A stretch of DNA of 10,473 nt. Source: Larix sibirica. Lineage: Eukaryota > Streptophyta > Pinopsida > Pinales > Pinaceae. Numbering within the stretch: position 1 is the first letter of the stretch; every line of letters begins with the position of its first letter. The notes under the pieces are model-generated. The model made no database searches. It saw only the letters and a program-made list of their open reading frames with translations, and was not told the origin of the DNA. The translations under genes were made by a program, and so were the position numbers. The stretch covers positions 1 through 10,473 of the forward strand of contig NWUY0303960936.1 in assembly GCA_004151065.3 (NCBI GenBank), given 5' to 3'. This document shows, one piece after another, positions 1 to 7,753 of this stretch.

Positions 1-230
1 TAATCCTTGGTGCTAGGATTATTGTGCACCATTCGCGTGCAAGGAAGATCATAGTTCTAGGAGAATATCAAGAGTCTATCAGGATTCCAAGAGTCCACTT
101 GGGAGATGATCCCAAGGGACATTCTCATTAGATAAATGTACAATTAATTAATGAGAATAGTGTGCTTTGACGCCTATCCTTATGTCTTTGTGCATGTAAT
201 TACCTATCTTCCCCATTGGGGCACCTAACA
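1..230 (-). mobile_element. Possible LTR fragment, cut by the window edge
   Basis: Read on the minus strand from position 230, this stretch starts TGTTAGGTGCCCC, the kind of TGTTAG start seen in plant copia LTRs. It continues as non-coding sequence to the window edge. It is less AT-rich than the DNA right after it, and the change falls at about position 230. The 12 bases spanning this edge (225-236, CTAACAAACTTT) are identical to those at the 5' edge of the confirmed solo LTR (7179-7190). The other end lies outside the window, so no target duplication can be checked. It could instead be ordinary intergenic DNA; confidence is low. Confidence 0.3.
121..158. repeat. Perfect 10-bp inverted repeat
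   Basis: ATTCTCATTA (121-130) and TAATGAGAAT (149-158) are exact reverse complements separated by 18 bases, so the strand could fold into a hairpin. It sits inside the possible LTR fragment. No function can be assigned. Confidence 0.6.
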
Positions 231-508
231 AACTTTATATTATTTACAAGAAAACTAATATCCCTAATAATTTTTATTTTTAAAATTTTAAAATTAATAT
301 ATCTACATTAATCTCTCTAAATCACTATTAAAATTTAACATTCTATTTTGAACTTTTGTTTACACTAACACTTACGTACATTAAAATTTCCATAAAAAAT
401 TACGCTTTGATTGTTTTATTCTTCTATATAAACTCTTTCTTTTATATATAAAATTATTTTATTTTATAAAAAATTAAACAGGATAAAATGAAATAAACTT
501 GTAATAAG
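231..508. other. AT-rich intergenic DNA without a gene
   Basis: This stretch is dominated by A/T runs and short A/T palindromes, for example around 268-300. It has no open frame of useful length and no recognisable motif. It separates the possible left LTR from the 5' end of the plus-strand LINE. Confidence 0.7.
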
Positions 509-516
509 AAATACAT
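509..516. repeat. Candidate LINE target-site duplication, left copy
   Basis: AAATACAT here recurs exactly at 8069-8076, just after the A-rich 3' end of the plus-strand LINE. The flanks also resemble each other (AAGAAATACAT against AAGATAAATACAT, one base apart). L1-type elements make duplications of about 7-20 bp. The sequence is AT-rich and eight bases can match by chance, so the boundary is tentative. Confidence 0.4.
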
Positions 517-590
517 AAAATGGTAGAAGCTTAATGGTGGAACACTAATGGCAGAACCCTAATGAAAAAACTCTCGTCTTACGACAATTG

Positions 591-678
591 AAGCTAATGT
601 AGCTGGTGGTCACCGCTGAGGGGTGGTTTTTCGACAGGTTAAGCAAAATGGAGCTGGAGGTCATTGATGAGGGGTGGT
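591..678 (+). repeat. Imperfect direct repeat in the LINE 5' region
   Basis: Positions 591-627 and 641-678 align, sharing AAGC, AGCTGG, GGTCA and the block TGAGGGGTGGT (about 37 bp each, period 50-51). The repeat precedes the recognisable part of ORF1, so it lies in the 5' UTR or at the ORF1 start. Repeated 5' units act as promoters in some LINEs, but nothing here proves that role. Confidence 0.6.
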
Positions 679-873
679 CCTAGATTATTTCCTTTGTGGC
701 AAAGGATTCAAATTATAGGACATGATTAGGTATATATTGGTGATGGAAGGTTTTCCTTATGGAACACGACAATAATTAACATTTCTGAAGGATAGTCTTC
801 TAGGTGAATCTGCTTCCCAGTTCAATTTTATGATCTAACAATTGAGTTCTTTTATTATAGAGTTATTGCCTCT

Positions 874-1503
874 ATGATTTCCCTTCCTCCTATAGTAAAC
901 CTAGCCTTGGGAGCAGAAGTCACTATGAATGAAGTTGTCTCACTTTCTGAGATGGCGCTAGTACAAAGATTTGTTGGGAGGGAAATGAGATTTTCATCTT
1001 ATAAGAGATGGGTGATCGACTGTTGGGAGAATGTTCTAGGGTATTCCCCTTGTCTTTTTTTTCCCTTGCAAAGGGATGGTTAGGTGTTATCCTTAGGATT
1101 CTAGAGGATGCAATGTAGCTTTTGAGAGGAAAATAGCTATGGGGGACTATCCCTTTAAATTTGAAATAGTGGACACCATTCTTTGATGTGGGTAAAGAGA
1201 AACAATATGTAAAACCCATATGGTTTAAAATTACATAGGATTCCCATGGAATTTAGGTGCCCAAATATATTCAGGTGTGTTGGAGATTCCTTAGGGGTCT
1301 ACATTTCCACGGGTTTCAATTTTCTGGAGTCTAGAAACATGTTGGCAGAACGTATATTGGTGGACATGGTACTTAGAGAAGGGCTCTTTGCATAATTTTC
1401 TATTTTAGTTGGACAGGTCTCACATGTCCAAGTTCTAGAATACACAAGAGTTCCATTCTCTTGTAACATGTGTCATTCATATGAGCACTTTGTGTTGGAA
1501 TTT
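874..1503 (+). pseudogene. ORF1 DUF4283-like domain and zinc knuckle
   Basis: Three frame segments join into one domain. Frame 1 at 874-1062 holds SLPPIVNL and ALVQRFVGREM. Frame 3 at 1062-1228 holds EDAM, PLNLK, WTPFFD and KPIWFK. Frame 1 from 1231 holds LHRIPMEF and SLGVYIS. This matches the DUF4283 pattern of a glycine/arginine-rich start, a tryptophan-rich middle, and a PIW..L..LP.E. segment. The zinc knuckle follows in PFSCNMCHSYEHF, with Cys codons at 1462 and 1471 and His at 1486. The fourth ligand, expected at 1501-1503, is TTT (Phe) instead of Cys, and the usual Gly before the His is Glu. Zinc binding would be lost even if it were translated. Confidence 0.8.
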
Positions 1504-2811
1504 CCAATGCCTTTTAAACCTCTGTCAGGTCGGGGCCTCCTGGAGAGTGGCTATATTTAAATTAGGGGAGCTCAATAAATTTGAAAAGATAGGGAGTAAG
1601 ACATATTTTGACCTGAGGATTGTCACCACACAAGATTCTCATGAGAATGAGGTGCAAAATAATCTGCCAGGGGATATAGTGGTTTGATAGCTCTTGGGTG
1701 AAGCATATGGGATGAGGGCAGAGAATATAGAGGTAATTCATGAAAAGATGATACCGATTAATGGATACAAGGAACATAAATATGAAGAGGTGTATTCTTC
1801 TAATGGAAAATGTATGCATTTGACCCCTCTGCAAGATTTATCCACAAAGGATTCATAGTTTGATTCTTTTTCTAAGGATAAAATGGGTTTTATTCTCTCC
1901 ATGGATGAATGTCTAGGGGTAGATTGTAATGGGGTTAATTTTTTGGATATTTTGGTAAATTTAGGTTCATCATCATCTAAGTGTTTATGTCTTTTTTGGT
2001 CCTAGTGGGAAGGAGAGTGAACATTTGGTATCTCATTGTCTCCCATTGGAGTGTAGGGAAGGGCCTATGAGGTCTCTCACAGGATGGGGCTTGAATTGGC
2101 AATGAAAATCTTAGAGAAGGCTCCCTTGACCTAGAAATTAGTCTCTAGTTACTCTTGTCTAGGGAGGGATATGATTTTTCATAGGGAGGAAGGGGGTTCA
2201 TTTCCCCTCTTTAGCCTTTTCTTGAGAACGATTTTTTTCTAGTAAGTTTCTTATCCCATAAAGGAACTTATCAATCCTTTGGTCTCTCTAGAAAGTAAGA
2301 ACGATCTAGGCTCTGATATATCTCCAATTTTTTCCTATTCACATAAGGAATGTTTTATTCTAGGGTGAGATAATGCATCGATGTTCCTGGGACATTGTCC
2401 AGGTGAGACCAAGTCACAATATTTATCAGTCCTGAGTTTGGGTTCGGGAATTATGAATAATTTTAAAAAGAAGCTTCCCTTTGAATTGGTTATGTTTCTC
2501 CTCAATTGAACGCTGGAGGATTCTCCTCTTGCTCTTAAGAATACTACCATTGGTGGTGAGAAGGCTCACCCTTCCACTATCGGGCGTACAAGGTACCATT
2601 TTCGACCATGAAGCATTTCAAAATCATTGATGGAGACCAACACAAGTGGGGGTATTTACCAGAAAACCAAATGTTCATCTTCTAGGATAAGGGGGATGAA
2701 ATCTACATTAGCATCAACCTGAGATAAGTCAGTCCTTGACATTGGGGCCGGTAGGAAAAAGAAACTAAAGGGGTCTCTTAGAGCAAGGATCCTTTTGGTG
2801 AAGGTTTCCTT
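1504..2811 (+). pseudogene. ORF1 C-terminal remnant, no nameable domain
   Basis: This 1.3 kb lies between the zinc knuckle and the ORF2 start. Plant L1 ORF1 proteins have a long, poorly conserved tail here, and this stretch has the right place and length for it. Short open runs occur, such as the acidic segment translated from 1562 to 1687, but none carries a known motif. The only family-like trace is a Lys/Arg-rich patch near 2747-2770. Open frames on the opposite strand at 2335-2550 and 2656-2838 look like shadows. Assignment rests on position rather than similarity. Confidence 0.45.
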
Positions 2812-2820
2812 ATGATTGTC

Positions 2821-3653
2821 ATGAACTTTAATATTCACAGGATGGGGCTCCTCACAAAAAAATATCCCTTAAAATATCTATTATTCTAGAGAATCCCAAA
2901 GTGTTATTCATACAAGAAGCTCTTGTTGTAGGAGAGTTTGTAGTCAATGATCTAAATCATTTTCTCAATGTCTTTGGTAGATCAGGAGGTATCAATATCA
3001 CTGGTTGGATAGTGTAGTCTTTTTACTGTACTAATTTTTGGGATGTTGCATTGGGGCTTGCAACTACTCTTTTCTCATAGGAGATTGGACAGGAGTGCAC
3101 TTTTGTTAACATTTATGGCCCTTATCAACAAAAGGTTCATTTTTGGGACAATATATTTTAGTCGGGTTTGTTGAATCTAGACATGATGATTCTAGGAGGT
3201 GACCTAAACTTCACTTTGGGTGAAACGGAGATACAAGAGTTCCATTCCCATAGAGATACCCTCTCAGATTACTTTGTTCAAAGACTTGAAGAGAATAGTT
3301 TTTATGATATTCCTCCTGCAAGGTTAAGGCCCACTTGGAGAAACATGAGGGTTGGCCAGGATGGTATTGTGAAGAGGCTTGATGGAATTTTTTCCACTGA
3401 TGGGGTCCTTCAATCGATAGCCAGTATTAAGAAATGGGTTATAATCGGGGGGGATATGATCACTTCCCTATCTTATTATGGATTTGTGTTGGACTGGAGA
3501 ATCCCCCCTATCCATTCCAATATAATTCCACCTAGTTGGAGGATGAGAGTTATATACAGATGGTTAAATATTTATGGAGGCCTTTTGATAGCACTAGTAG
3601 AGAATCAGCAAGTTTACAATTTTTTGCATAACTTAAAGACTATTAAGGCATAA
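2821..3653 (+). pseudogene. ORF2 AP-like endonuclease domain
   Basis: The motifs of the L1 endonuclease fold appear in order. NIHRMG (2830s) corresponds to N-I-R-G-L-G. FIQEA carries the metal-binding Glu (codon 2916-2918). SGGINITGW, NIYGPY and ILGGDLNFTL follow, then TWRN, KRLD and a final DHFPI carrying the catalytic Asp-His (from 3458). The Ser of the S-D-H motif is lost: GGD is followed by a two-base AT where a Ser codon such as AGT is expected, a one-base deletion that shifts the frame. Other shifts fall in a G run (2847-2850) and a T6 run (3620-3625). Stops are TAG at 3015, 3078, 3159 and 3533; 3159 lies just before the longest open stretch (3168-3653). Confidence 0.8.
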
Positions 3654-3740
3654 TCGATTTCTTGGGATGAAAGGAGGCATGAGGAACAACATACAGAACT
3701 CAAAAATATAGAGGTATCCTATAAAATTTCCATGCTAATA

Positions 3741-4133
3741 ATAAGGAAGGGTTTTGTTCAGTGGAGCAAAAAAGAAGGATAATGGACCTAGAAACTAAAA
3801 GAAGGAAGATATTGGATCAAGCTGAGGCCACTTGGAGGTTAAAGAGTAATGCCATATGGATGTAGAAGGGAGATGAAAACACTAAATTTTTTCACAACTA
3901 TGTCAAGCACAGAAAGAATAACAACACCCTATGGAAATTAGAGGATGATGAGGGAACTATGACTATTGGATTCATGAATCTTGTGGATATAGGAGTGAAT
4001 CATTTAAGTAATCTCTTTATGGAAGATGAGAGGGATTTAGTGGCACATATGATGAGAATGGTTTCCCTTTATCCCTAATATGTAAATGAGGAGCAAAATG
4101 TTGAATTTATGGAGGAGATCACCCCAGAGGACT
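3741..4133 (+). pseudogene. ORF2 linker between endonuclease and reverse transcriptase
   Basis: Frame 2 reads through a charged segment (RRIMDLETKRRKILDQAEA) into TWRLKSNAIW, then KGDENTKFFH, a hallmark just before the RT domain in plant LINEs. It continues with NTLWKLEDDEG, HLSNLF and the acidic EEITPEDL. Stops are TAG at 3863-3865 (usually Gln or Glu in this motif) and TAA at 4076-4078. A frameshift near 4133 joins it to the RT frame. Confidence 0.75.
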
Positions 4134-5613
4134 TAATGAATCTATTCACTCTATGCAGAAGGATAAAATTCATGGCCTTGATGGGTGGCCAGTGGAGTTC
4201 TTCATTGGTTTCCGGGAAGTGTTTGAACAAGACTTTCTAAAAGTAATTGAAGAATCCAGGATGAATGGAATAATTTTGGATGCCTTCAAATCAACATTCA
4301 TAGCTATGATTCCTAAATCAGATAATGCTACAAACATGGATGATTATAGACCAATATCATTGTGCAATTGCATCTATAAGTTGATTTCAAAGGTTATAGC
4401 GAGAAGGATCAAGTAAATCTTGTTTGCATTTTTATCTCATGAACAATTTGATTTCCTGGTAGGTATACAGATTCATGATGCAATAGAAACTACCTAGGAA
4501 GTCATGCACACTATCAAGACAAAACATCTCCCAACTATGATTGTTAAGGTGGACTTATATAAAGCTTACGATAGAGTCAATTGTATCTACTTGATATCGA
4601 TTATGTTACAAGAAGGTTTTCATCTCTAGGTAGCTAACTGGATCATGCCTTGTGTTTTATCTTCTTTTGTTGTATTGGTCAATGGCTCAACAATTACCTT
4701 TTTTACGCCTGGAAGGGGACTAAGACAATGATGTCCATTAGCCCCCTTAATTTTTATTATAGTGGTGGAGGGTCTAAGTTGTCCCTTTCATCAAGCAAAG
4801 AACAATGGCTCATTTAAAGGTATTCACATAGGTGGTATAGTCAATGCAACTCACTTACGTTTTGTTGATGATATCTTGATCTTCTCTAGTGGGACTAAGA
4901 GAGAAGTTGTTAAGCTACAAGAGATTTTGGAACTCTTTTCTTAAGCTTCGGGTATGATTTACAATGAAAGGAAATCAACACTCTTCTTTTTGAACATGGA
5001 GCAATAAGAGGTAGATTGGATATGTTCTCAGATTGTTTTTTTAAAGGTGGATATCCACCATGTGCTAAAAAATTTAGGATTCTTGCTGAAGCCAAATGCA
5101 TATCATAGAAGGGACTAGGCTTGGCTTGTTGGAAAGATAGAAAAAAGGTTACTACTATGGTGAAGTAAATGGCTATCTAGGGGAGGTAAGATGATTTTGG
5201 TTAAAAATGTTTTGGAAGCCATACCTATTTACTGGGTATCTTTAGCCTATGTGCCTATTGGAATTTTGGACCAAATCAAGAAGTTGTGCTATAATTTTCT
5301 TTGGAAGGGCATCCATGAGGGTAAGTCATATCATTGGAAGGTATATTGGCCTATGGAGCTAGGTGGATGGGATCTAAAAGATCCCCAATGTTTTGCAAAG
5401 GAATTGGATGCTAAAGGAGCATGGAGGATTTTGAAAGGTGAAGGATTGTGGGTGAAGGTGGCATACATCAAATACATACATCCCTTAACTATTTAGGAAT
5501 GGTTCAGAGAATCAAACAAATATATCAAGAATGTATCCACCATGTGGAAAGCTGCTTTGATCTTGGAATTTGATCTTATTGGGGATTGGTTGGGGTGGAG
5601 CGTTGGCAATTGA
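4134..5613 (+). pseudogene. ORF2 reverse transcriptase domain
   Basis: A single frame holds the whole RT core: DGWPVEFF, AMIPKSDN, DYRPISLCN.IYKLISK (4342-4400), EQFDFL, DLYKAYDRVN (first catalytic Asp, codon 4552-4554), GLRQ*CPLAPL, THLRFVDDILIF (Asp pair 4867-4872), NLGFLLKPN, KWLSRGGK and VLEAIPIYW. All three catalytic Asp remain. FVDD replaces the commoner F/YADD, a form I recall from gymnosperm LINEs. SPGPDG is altered to IHGLDG and the Arg of FxxGRQI is Ile. Nine stops interrupt it (4414, 4495, 4627, 4729, 4942, 5005, 5116, 5161, 5494), yet there is no frameshift until about 5606. Confidence 0.9.
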
Positions 5614-6304
5614 TAAGAAGTTGAGATTGAGACAATATCCTTGGCTTGGTTGTGAAGGGAAACATGTTCTGCCACATGAAATGGTAGAGCCACTAAGGTA
5701 CCAATGATACATATTTTTAGAGAAAATAGGATATCAAGTTAACACCACATTCATGAGACAAGAATGGCTTAAGGCCCAAGATATGGGTTTTGTTGAAGAG
5801 GGAGAATTAACTCAGTGGGATAGATACTAAAAGTCTCTCCACAATAACCATAGCAGATTAGTGGACGCAGAAGATACTCTTATATGGTCCAGGAATGCCA
5901 CATGGGGAATTTACACACCCAATATTGGTTACAAATTTTTGAGGGAGGAAGAAGAATTACTTGGCCCTCACTGGTGGTATAATGCTATTTGGAAATATAA
6001 GTGTCCACTAAAGTCTAAAATGTTCATCTGGATGGCACTTTCCAATAAGGTACCTGTATGGGATTATCCGGTAAGTAAATATGAGAGTCGGCCTGGGAGA
6101 TGTCCATTATGTAAGGATTATGGTGATAACATCTATCATTTATTTATTTAGTGTTCTTACATCAGGGATATGTGGGAATATGTTTCACAGGTAAGAGGAA
6201 TACAATTTGTTTGGGTTGGTCAGAATCTAGAAGAAGCTTTGGAATCTTGGACCAACAACCTGGCATACATGGACTATAAGGCCCTTCCTTTAATTCTCAT
6301 TTAG
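5606..6304 (+). pseudogene. ORF2 zf-RVT region (zinc finger after reverse transcriptase)
   Basis: Frame 2 runs from the RT tail (YPWLGCEGKHVLP, TTFMRQEWL) into the zf-RVT domain: DTLIWSRNATWGIYTP, WWYNAIWKYKCPLKSKMFIW, NKVPVWD. The finger is C-P-L-C at 6101 and 6110, His at 6137 and Cys at 6152, spaced CX2CX8HX4C, with all four ligands present. A TAG at 6149 sits immediately before the last Cys, where Gln is usual. Other stops are TGA at 5705, TAA at 5828 and TAG at 6302 (Trp in relatives). A one-base shift after 6304 leads into W-I-S-I-N-K at 6310, which the solo LTR cuts at 6344. Confidence 0.85.
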
Positions 6305-6339
6305 GGGTTTGGATTTCTATAAATAAAGATACCTTTGTT

Positions 6340-6344
6340 AACTT
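6340..6344. repeat. Solo-LTR target-site duplication, left copy
   Basis: AACTT here and AACTT at 7185-7189 flank the LTR. Five bases is the normal duplication for copia integrases. The match extends to six bases (AACTTT) if the next T is included. The reading-frame repair described for the LTR confirms it. Confidence 0.9.
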
Positions 6345-6368
6345 TTCATAAACCAAATCTGCATGATA

Positions 6369-6374
6369 TTTATT
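6369..6374 (-). promoter_or_regulatory. Possible poly(A) signal AATAAA in the solo LTR
   Basis: AATAAA on the minus strand lies 24 bp from the 3' end of the LTR. Its position could suit 3'-end formation in the LTR, but hexamers like this are frequent in AT-rich DNA. Confidence 0.3.
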
Positions 6375-6488
6375 CACTAATTTTTATACCCAGTCTTAAT
6401 TTAACACATAAAACTGAATCATAAATATCAATAAAGTGATTTACTTAACAAATGATGCACAACATAAATTCTACATGAAATTATCAAC

Positions 6489-6534
6489 ACATTTGACACT
6501 TTGGATTTACCCTGGAAACCCCAATCCCCGGGGA
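6489..6534 (-). promoter_or_regulatory. Conserved GGTTTCC/GTAAATCC leader motif of the LTR
   Basis: On the minus strand this reads TCCCCGGGGA (a perfect 10-bp palindrome, 6525-6534), then TTGGGGTTTCCAGGG and TAAATCC. A C-rich run, a G-rich run, GGTTT.C and GTAAATCC are a familiar arrangement downstream of the transcription start in plant copia LTRs. The palindrome could form a stem in the RNA. The motif also sets the orientation of the LTR. Confidence 0.5.
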
Positions 6535-6666
6535 AAACTAACAACATATTGTCTTCTTATTTCATATTTAAAACAACACTTATAGTTTAGAGAGCTCTAG
6601 AGACCCTACTGAATCACTCCCACTGCAATCTATGCTCAAAACCTCCACATTGAAGACAACCCCATA

Positions 6667-6812
6667 TTGAGAGAACCACTCTCTCCAAAGCCTATAAGAG
6701 AATCCCTCTCTTAGATTTGATCACTCACTGATCTCATCTTGAGAGAATACCTCTCTCCAAAGCCTCTAAGGGAATCCCTCTCTTATATCTTATCACTCAT
6801 TGATCACTCACT
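6667..6812 (-). repeat. Two tandem copies of a 72-bp unit in the solo LTR
   Basis: Units at 6667-6738 and 6739-6810 share TTGAGAGAA, CTCTCTCCAAAGCCT, GAATCCCTCTCTTA and TATCACTCA-like blocks. They differ at about a dozen positions. On the minus strand they lie downstream of the TATA box, so they would be in the transcribed leader (R/U5). Confidence 0.8.
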
Positions 6813-6877
6813 CTCAATGTATCTCACACACACTGACACTGATCAGATGATATGTGTCTACAACTCTCCATAGACTC

Positions 6878-6884
6878 TTTTATA
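6878..6884 (-). promoter_or_regulatory. TATA box of the solo LTR
   Basis: TATAAAA reads on the minus strand about 300 bp from the LTR 5' end, followed by GAG. The position suits the U3 promoter of a copia LTR, with transcription running toward lower coordinates, antisense to the host LINE. Activity cannot be judged from sequence. Confidence 0.55.
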
Positions 6885-6996
6885 ACAATCATTCACTTTA
6901 AACAAATACCATGGGCCCTCGAATACCGCGATCCAAATTCTACTGACTCAATACTAACCCTTAGATCTAGATCCTAGATCTAATCCAATGGTTGGG

Positions 6997-7070
6997 ACTT
7001 AATATCTCGTTGAGATCACTTAATTCGTAGATAAATGGATACAACTTAATCTCTCATTAAGATCATTTAA
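6997..7070 (-). repeat. Imperfect 27-bp direct repeat in the LTR U3 region
   Basis: ACTTAAT.TCTC.TT.AGATCA.TTAA occurs at 6997-7023 and again at 7044-7070, period 47, with 4 mismatches. It lies upstream of the TATA box on the minus strand, where LTR enhancer repeats are often found. A nearly palindromic TAGATCTAG/TAGATCTA cluster sits next to it at 6962-6982. Confidence 0.6.
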
Positions 7071-7184
7071 GTTACCCTTTTTCATTTACATAAAGTGTTA
7101 TAAAATACATTTGTCTAGAGAGTCACTTTTCCGGACGACTTCTACATACAAGATAAGTACCCGTCTGAGCTACAAAATCTAACA

Positions 7185-7189
7185 AACTT
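7185..7189. repeat. Solo-LTR target-site duplication, right copy
   Basis: AACTT directly follows the LTR terminus and matches 6340-6344 exactly. LINE coding sequence continues in frame at 7190. Confidence 0.9.
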
Positions 7190-7753
7190 TGAAGATATAC
7201 TCATTCGTCCATCTGTTTTTTCAATAAAATCTCTTGTTATATTGAGTTATTTTCCACAAAGGGAAGAGACACATATGACAAGTAGAGTGATTGAGGAGTT
7301 AAAATATAGGAATGGAAGTTGGGCCTACTTTGATGGTGCATCTCTGGGTAGACCATCAATAGGTGGGGCAATTGGTATTTTATATAAAATGACACGCATT
7401 GGATTAAATATGTTGCAGGACTTGGGGAAAGCACAAATAACAAAGTAGAGTTACTAGCATTAAAGATAATTATAATGATGGTTATTTTGAAGGGAGTACA
7501 TAAATTGAAGATATTTGGGGACTCCAAAATTGTCATTGACTGGATGCGATAGAGAAGATCTCATAGGAACATTCTTCTCAGGCCCATATATGATGAGATT
7601 GCTAAGTTGACTGCACATATCTAGGATGTTACTTATGAGCATATATACAAAGAGAGGAACTAGGGAAAACCAACTATCAAAGAATGGGCTTCAGATAGGC
7701 TTGAGCACTTGGCACCGATGGGAGATGGAAAATGCGACACTTACAGAACATGA
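7190..7753 (+). pseudogene. ORF2 C-terminal RNase H domain
   Basis: LINE coding sequence resumes directly after the LTR target duplication with EDILIRPS, then LVILSYFPQ, and enters an RNase H fold. The four acidic residues are all present: Asp in WAYFDGAS (7332-7334), Glu in NNKVELLAL (7448-7450), Asp in FGDSKIVIDW (7520-7522) and Asp in the late SDRL (7694-7696). YEHIYKERN precedes the last, as in relatives. A one-base deletion in an A run near 7435 moves the frame, and TAG stops lie at 7550, 7622 and 7661. The sequence from 7661 to 7690 is longer than usual between ERN and the last Asp. TGA at 7751-7753 probably ends ORF2. Confidence 0.85.

Larger units (their letters stand above)
520..2811 (+). 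pseudogene. LINE ORF1 (gag-like RNA-binding protein), decayed
   Basis: ORF1 proteins of plant L1 elements bind the element RNA and help form the particle that carries out target-primed reverse transcription. Only 874-1503 is recognisable, as a DUF4283-like domain followed by a CCHC zinc knuckle. The true start is unclear: several ATGs lie between 520 and 650, and stops occur in every frame before 874. Downstream of 1503 the frame is lost and no domain can be named. A basic patch (GRKKKLKG, about 2747-2770) near the end fits the basic tail of such proteins. ORF2 begins immediately after. Breaks include frameshifts at the T8 run 1055-1062 and the A4 run 1227-1230, TAG at 1116, 1134 and 1167, and TAA at 1393. 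Confidence 0.65.
6345..7184 (-). mobile_element. Solo LTR of a copia-like retrotransposon, nested in the LINE
   Basis: On the minus strand the element starts TGTTAGATTTTG at 7184 and ends GGTTTATGAA at 6345, 840 bp in all. It lies between two AACTT copies (6340-6344 and 7185-7189). Deleting the LTR plus one copy joins VNF to EDIL in a single open LINE frame (6310-7435), so the boundaries are set by both duplication and reading frame. Inside are a TATA box about 300 bp from the 5' end and the paired GGGG/GGTTTCC/GTAAATCC motifs common in plant copia LTR leaders. No internal gag-pol or primer-binding site is present, so the full element was probably lost by LTR-LTR recombination. The 3' terminal dinucleotide is AA, not the usual CA. 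Copia assignment rests on motif style only. Confidence 0.85.
2812..7753 (+). pseudogene. LINE ORF2 (endonuclease / reverse transcriptase / RNase H), decayed and interrupted
   Basis: ORF2 of plant L1 elements nicks target DNA, copies the element RNA from the nick and removes RNA from the hybrid. ATG at 2812 or 2821 fits the start, because the endonuclease signature NI(R)G follows within a few codons. Frame segments run 2812-2846, 2846-3455, 3456-3620, 3621-3740, 3741-4133, 4134-5605, 5606-6304, 6305-6344 plus 7190-7435, and 7436-7753. I count about 23 in-frame stops, 14 of them TAG. The solo LTR at 6345-7184 splits the region between zf-RVT and RNase H. Removing 6345-7189 rejoins NF and EDILIRPS in one frame. 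The TGA at 7751 may be the original stop. No functional product is possible. Confidence 0.85.

Noticed and set aside
1-21. TAATCC...GGATTA inverted repeat at the window start
   Set aside because: A six-base stem at an arbitrary window edge is likely chance.
923-1219. 98-codon open frame on the minus strand
   Set aside because: It is antisense to the DUF4283-like domain, which has family motifs on the plus strand.
3168-3653. 161-codon frame as an independent intact gene
   Set aside because: It is the endonuclease frame between two ORF2 stops. It starts inside the domain after a TAG at 3159 and its last third is out of frame for the family.
6667-6812. CRISPR-like array
   Set aside because: There are only two adjoining copies with no unique spacers, inside a plant LTR.
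6345-7184. DNA transposon or MITE with terminal inverted repeats, or a Helitron
   Set aside because: The two ends show no inverted repeats and no TC...CTRR structure; the internal TATA box and leader motifs fit an LTR.
6346-7204. TCAT on both sides as the target duplication of the insertion
   Set aside because: It gives an element without TG at either end and leaves the LINE out of frame by one base. AACTT gives a TG start, a 5-bp duplication and the correct frame.
7237-7536. 99-codon open frame on the minus strand
   Set aside because: It lies opposite the RNase H region of the plus-strand LINE and shows no motif of its own; it is an antisense shadow.
2812-7753. Reading the many TAG codons as recoded Gln (alternative code or suppression)
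   Set aside because: TAA, TGA and frameshifts are also present throughout, and several TAGs replace Trp rather than Gln; ordinary decay explains all of it.
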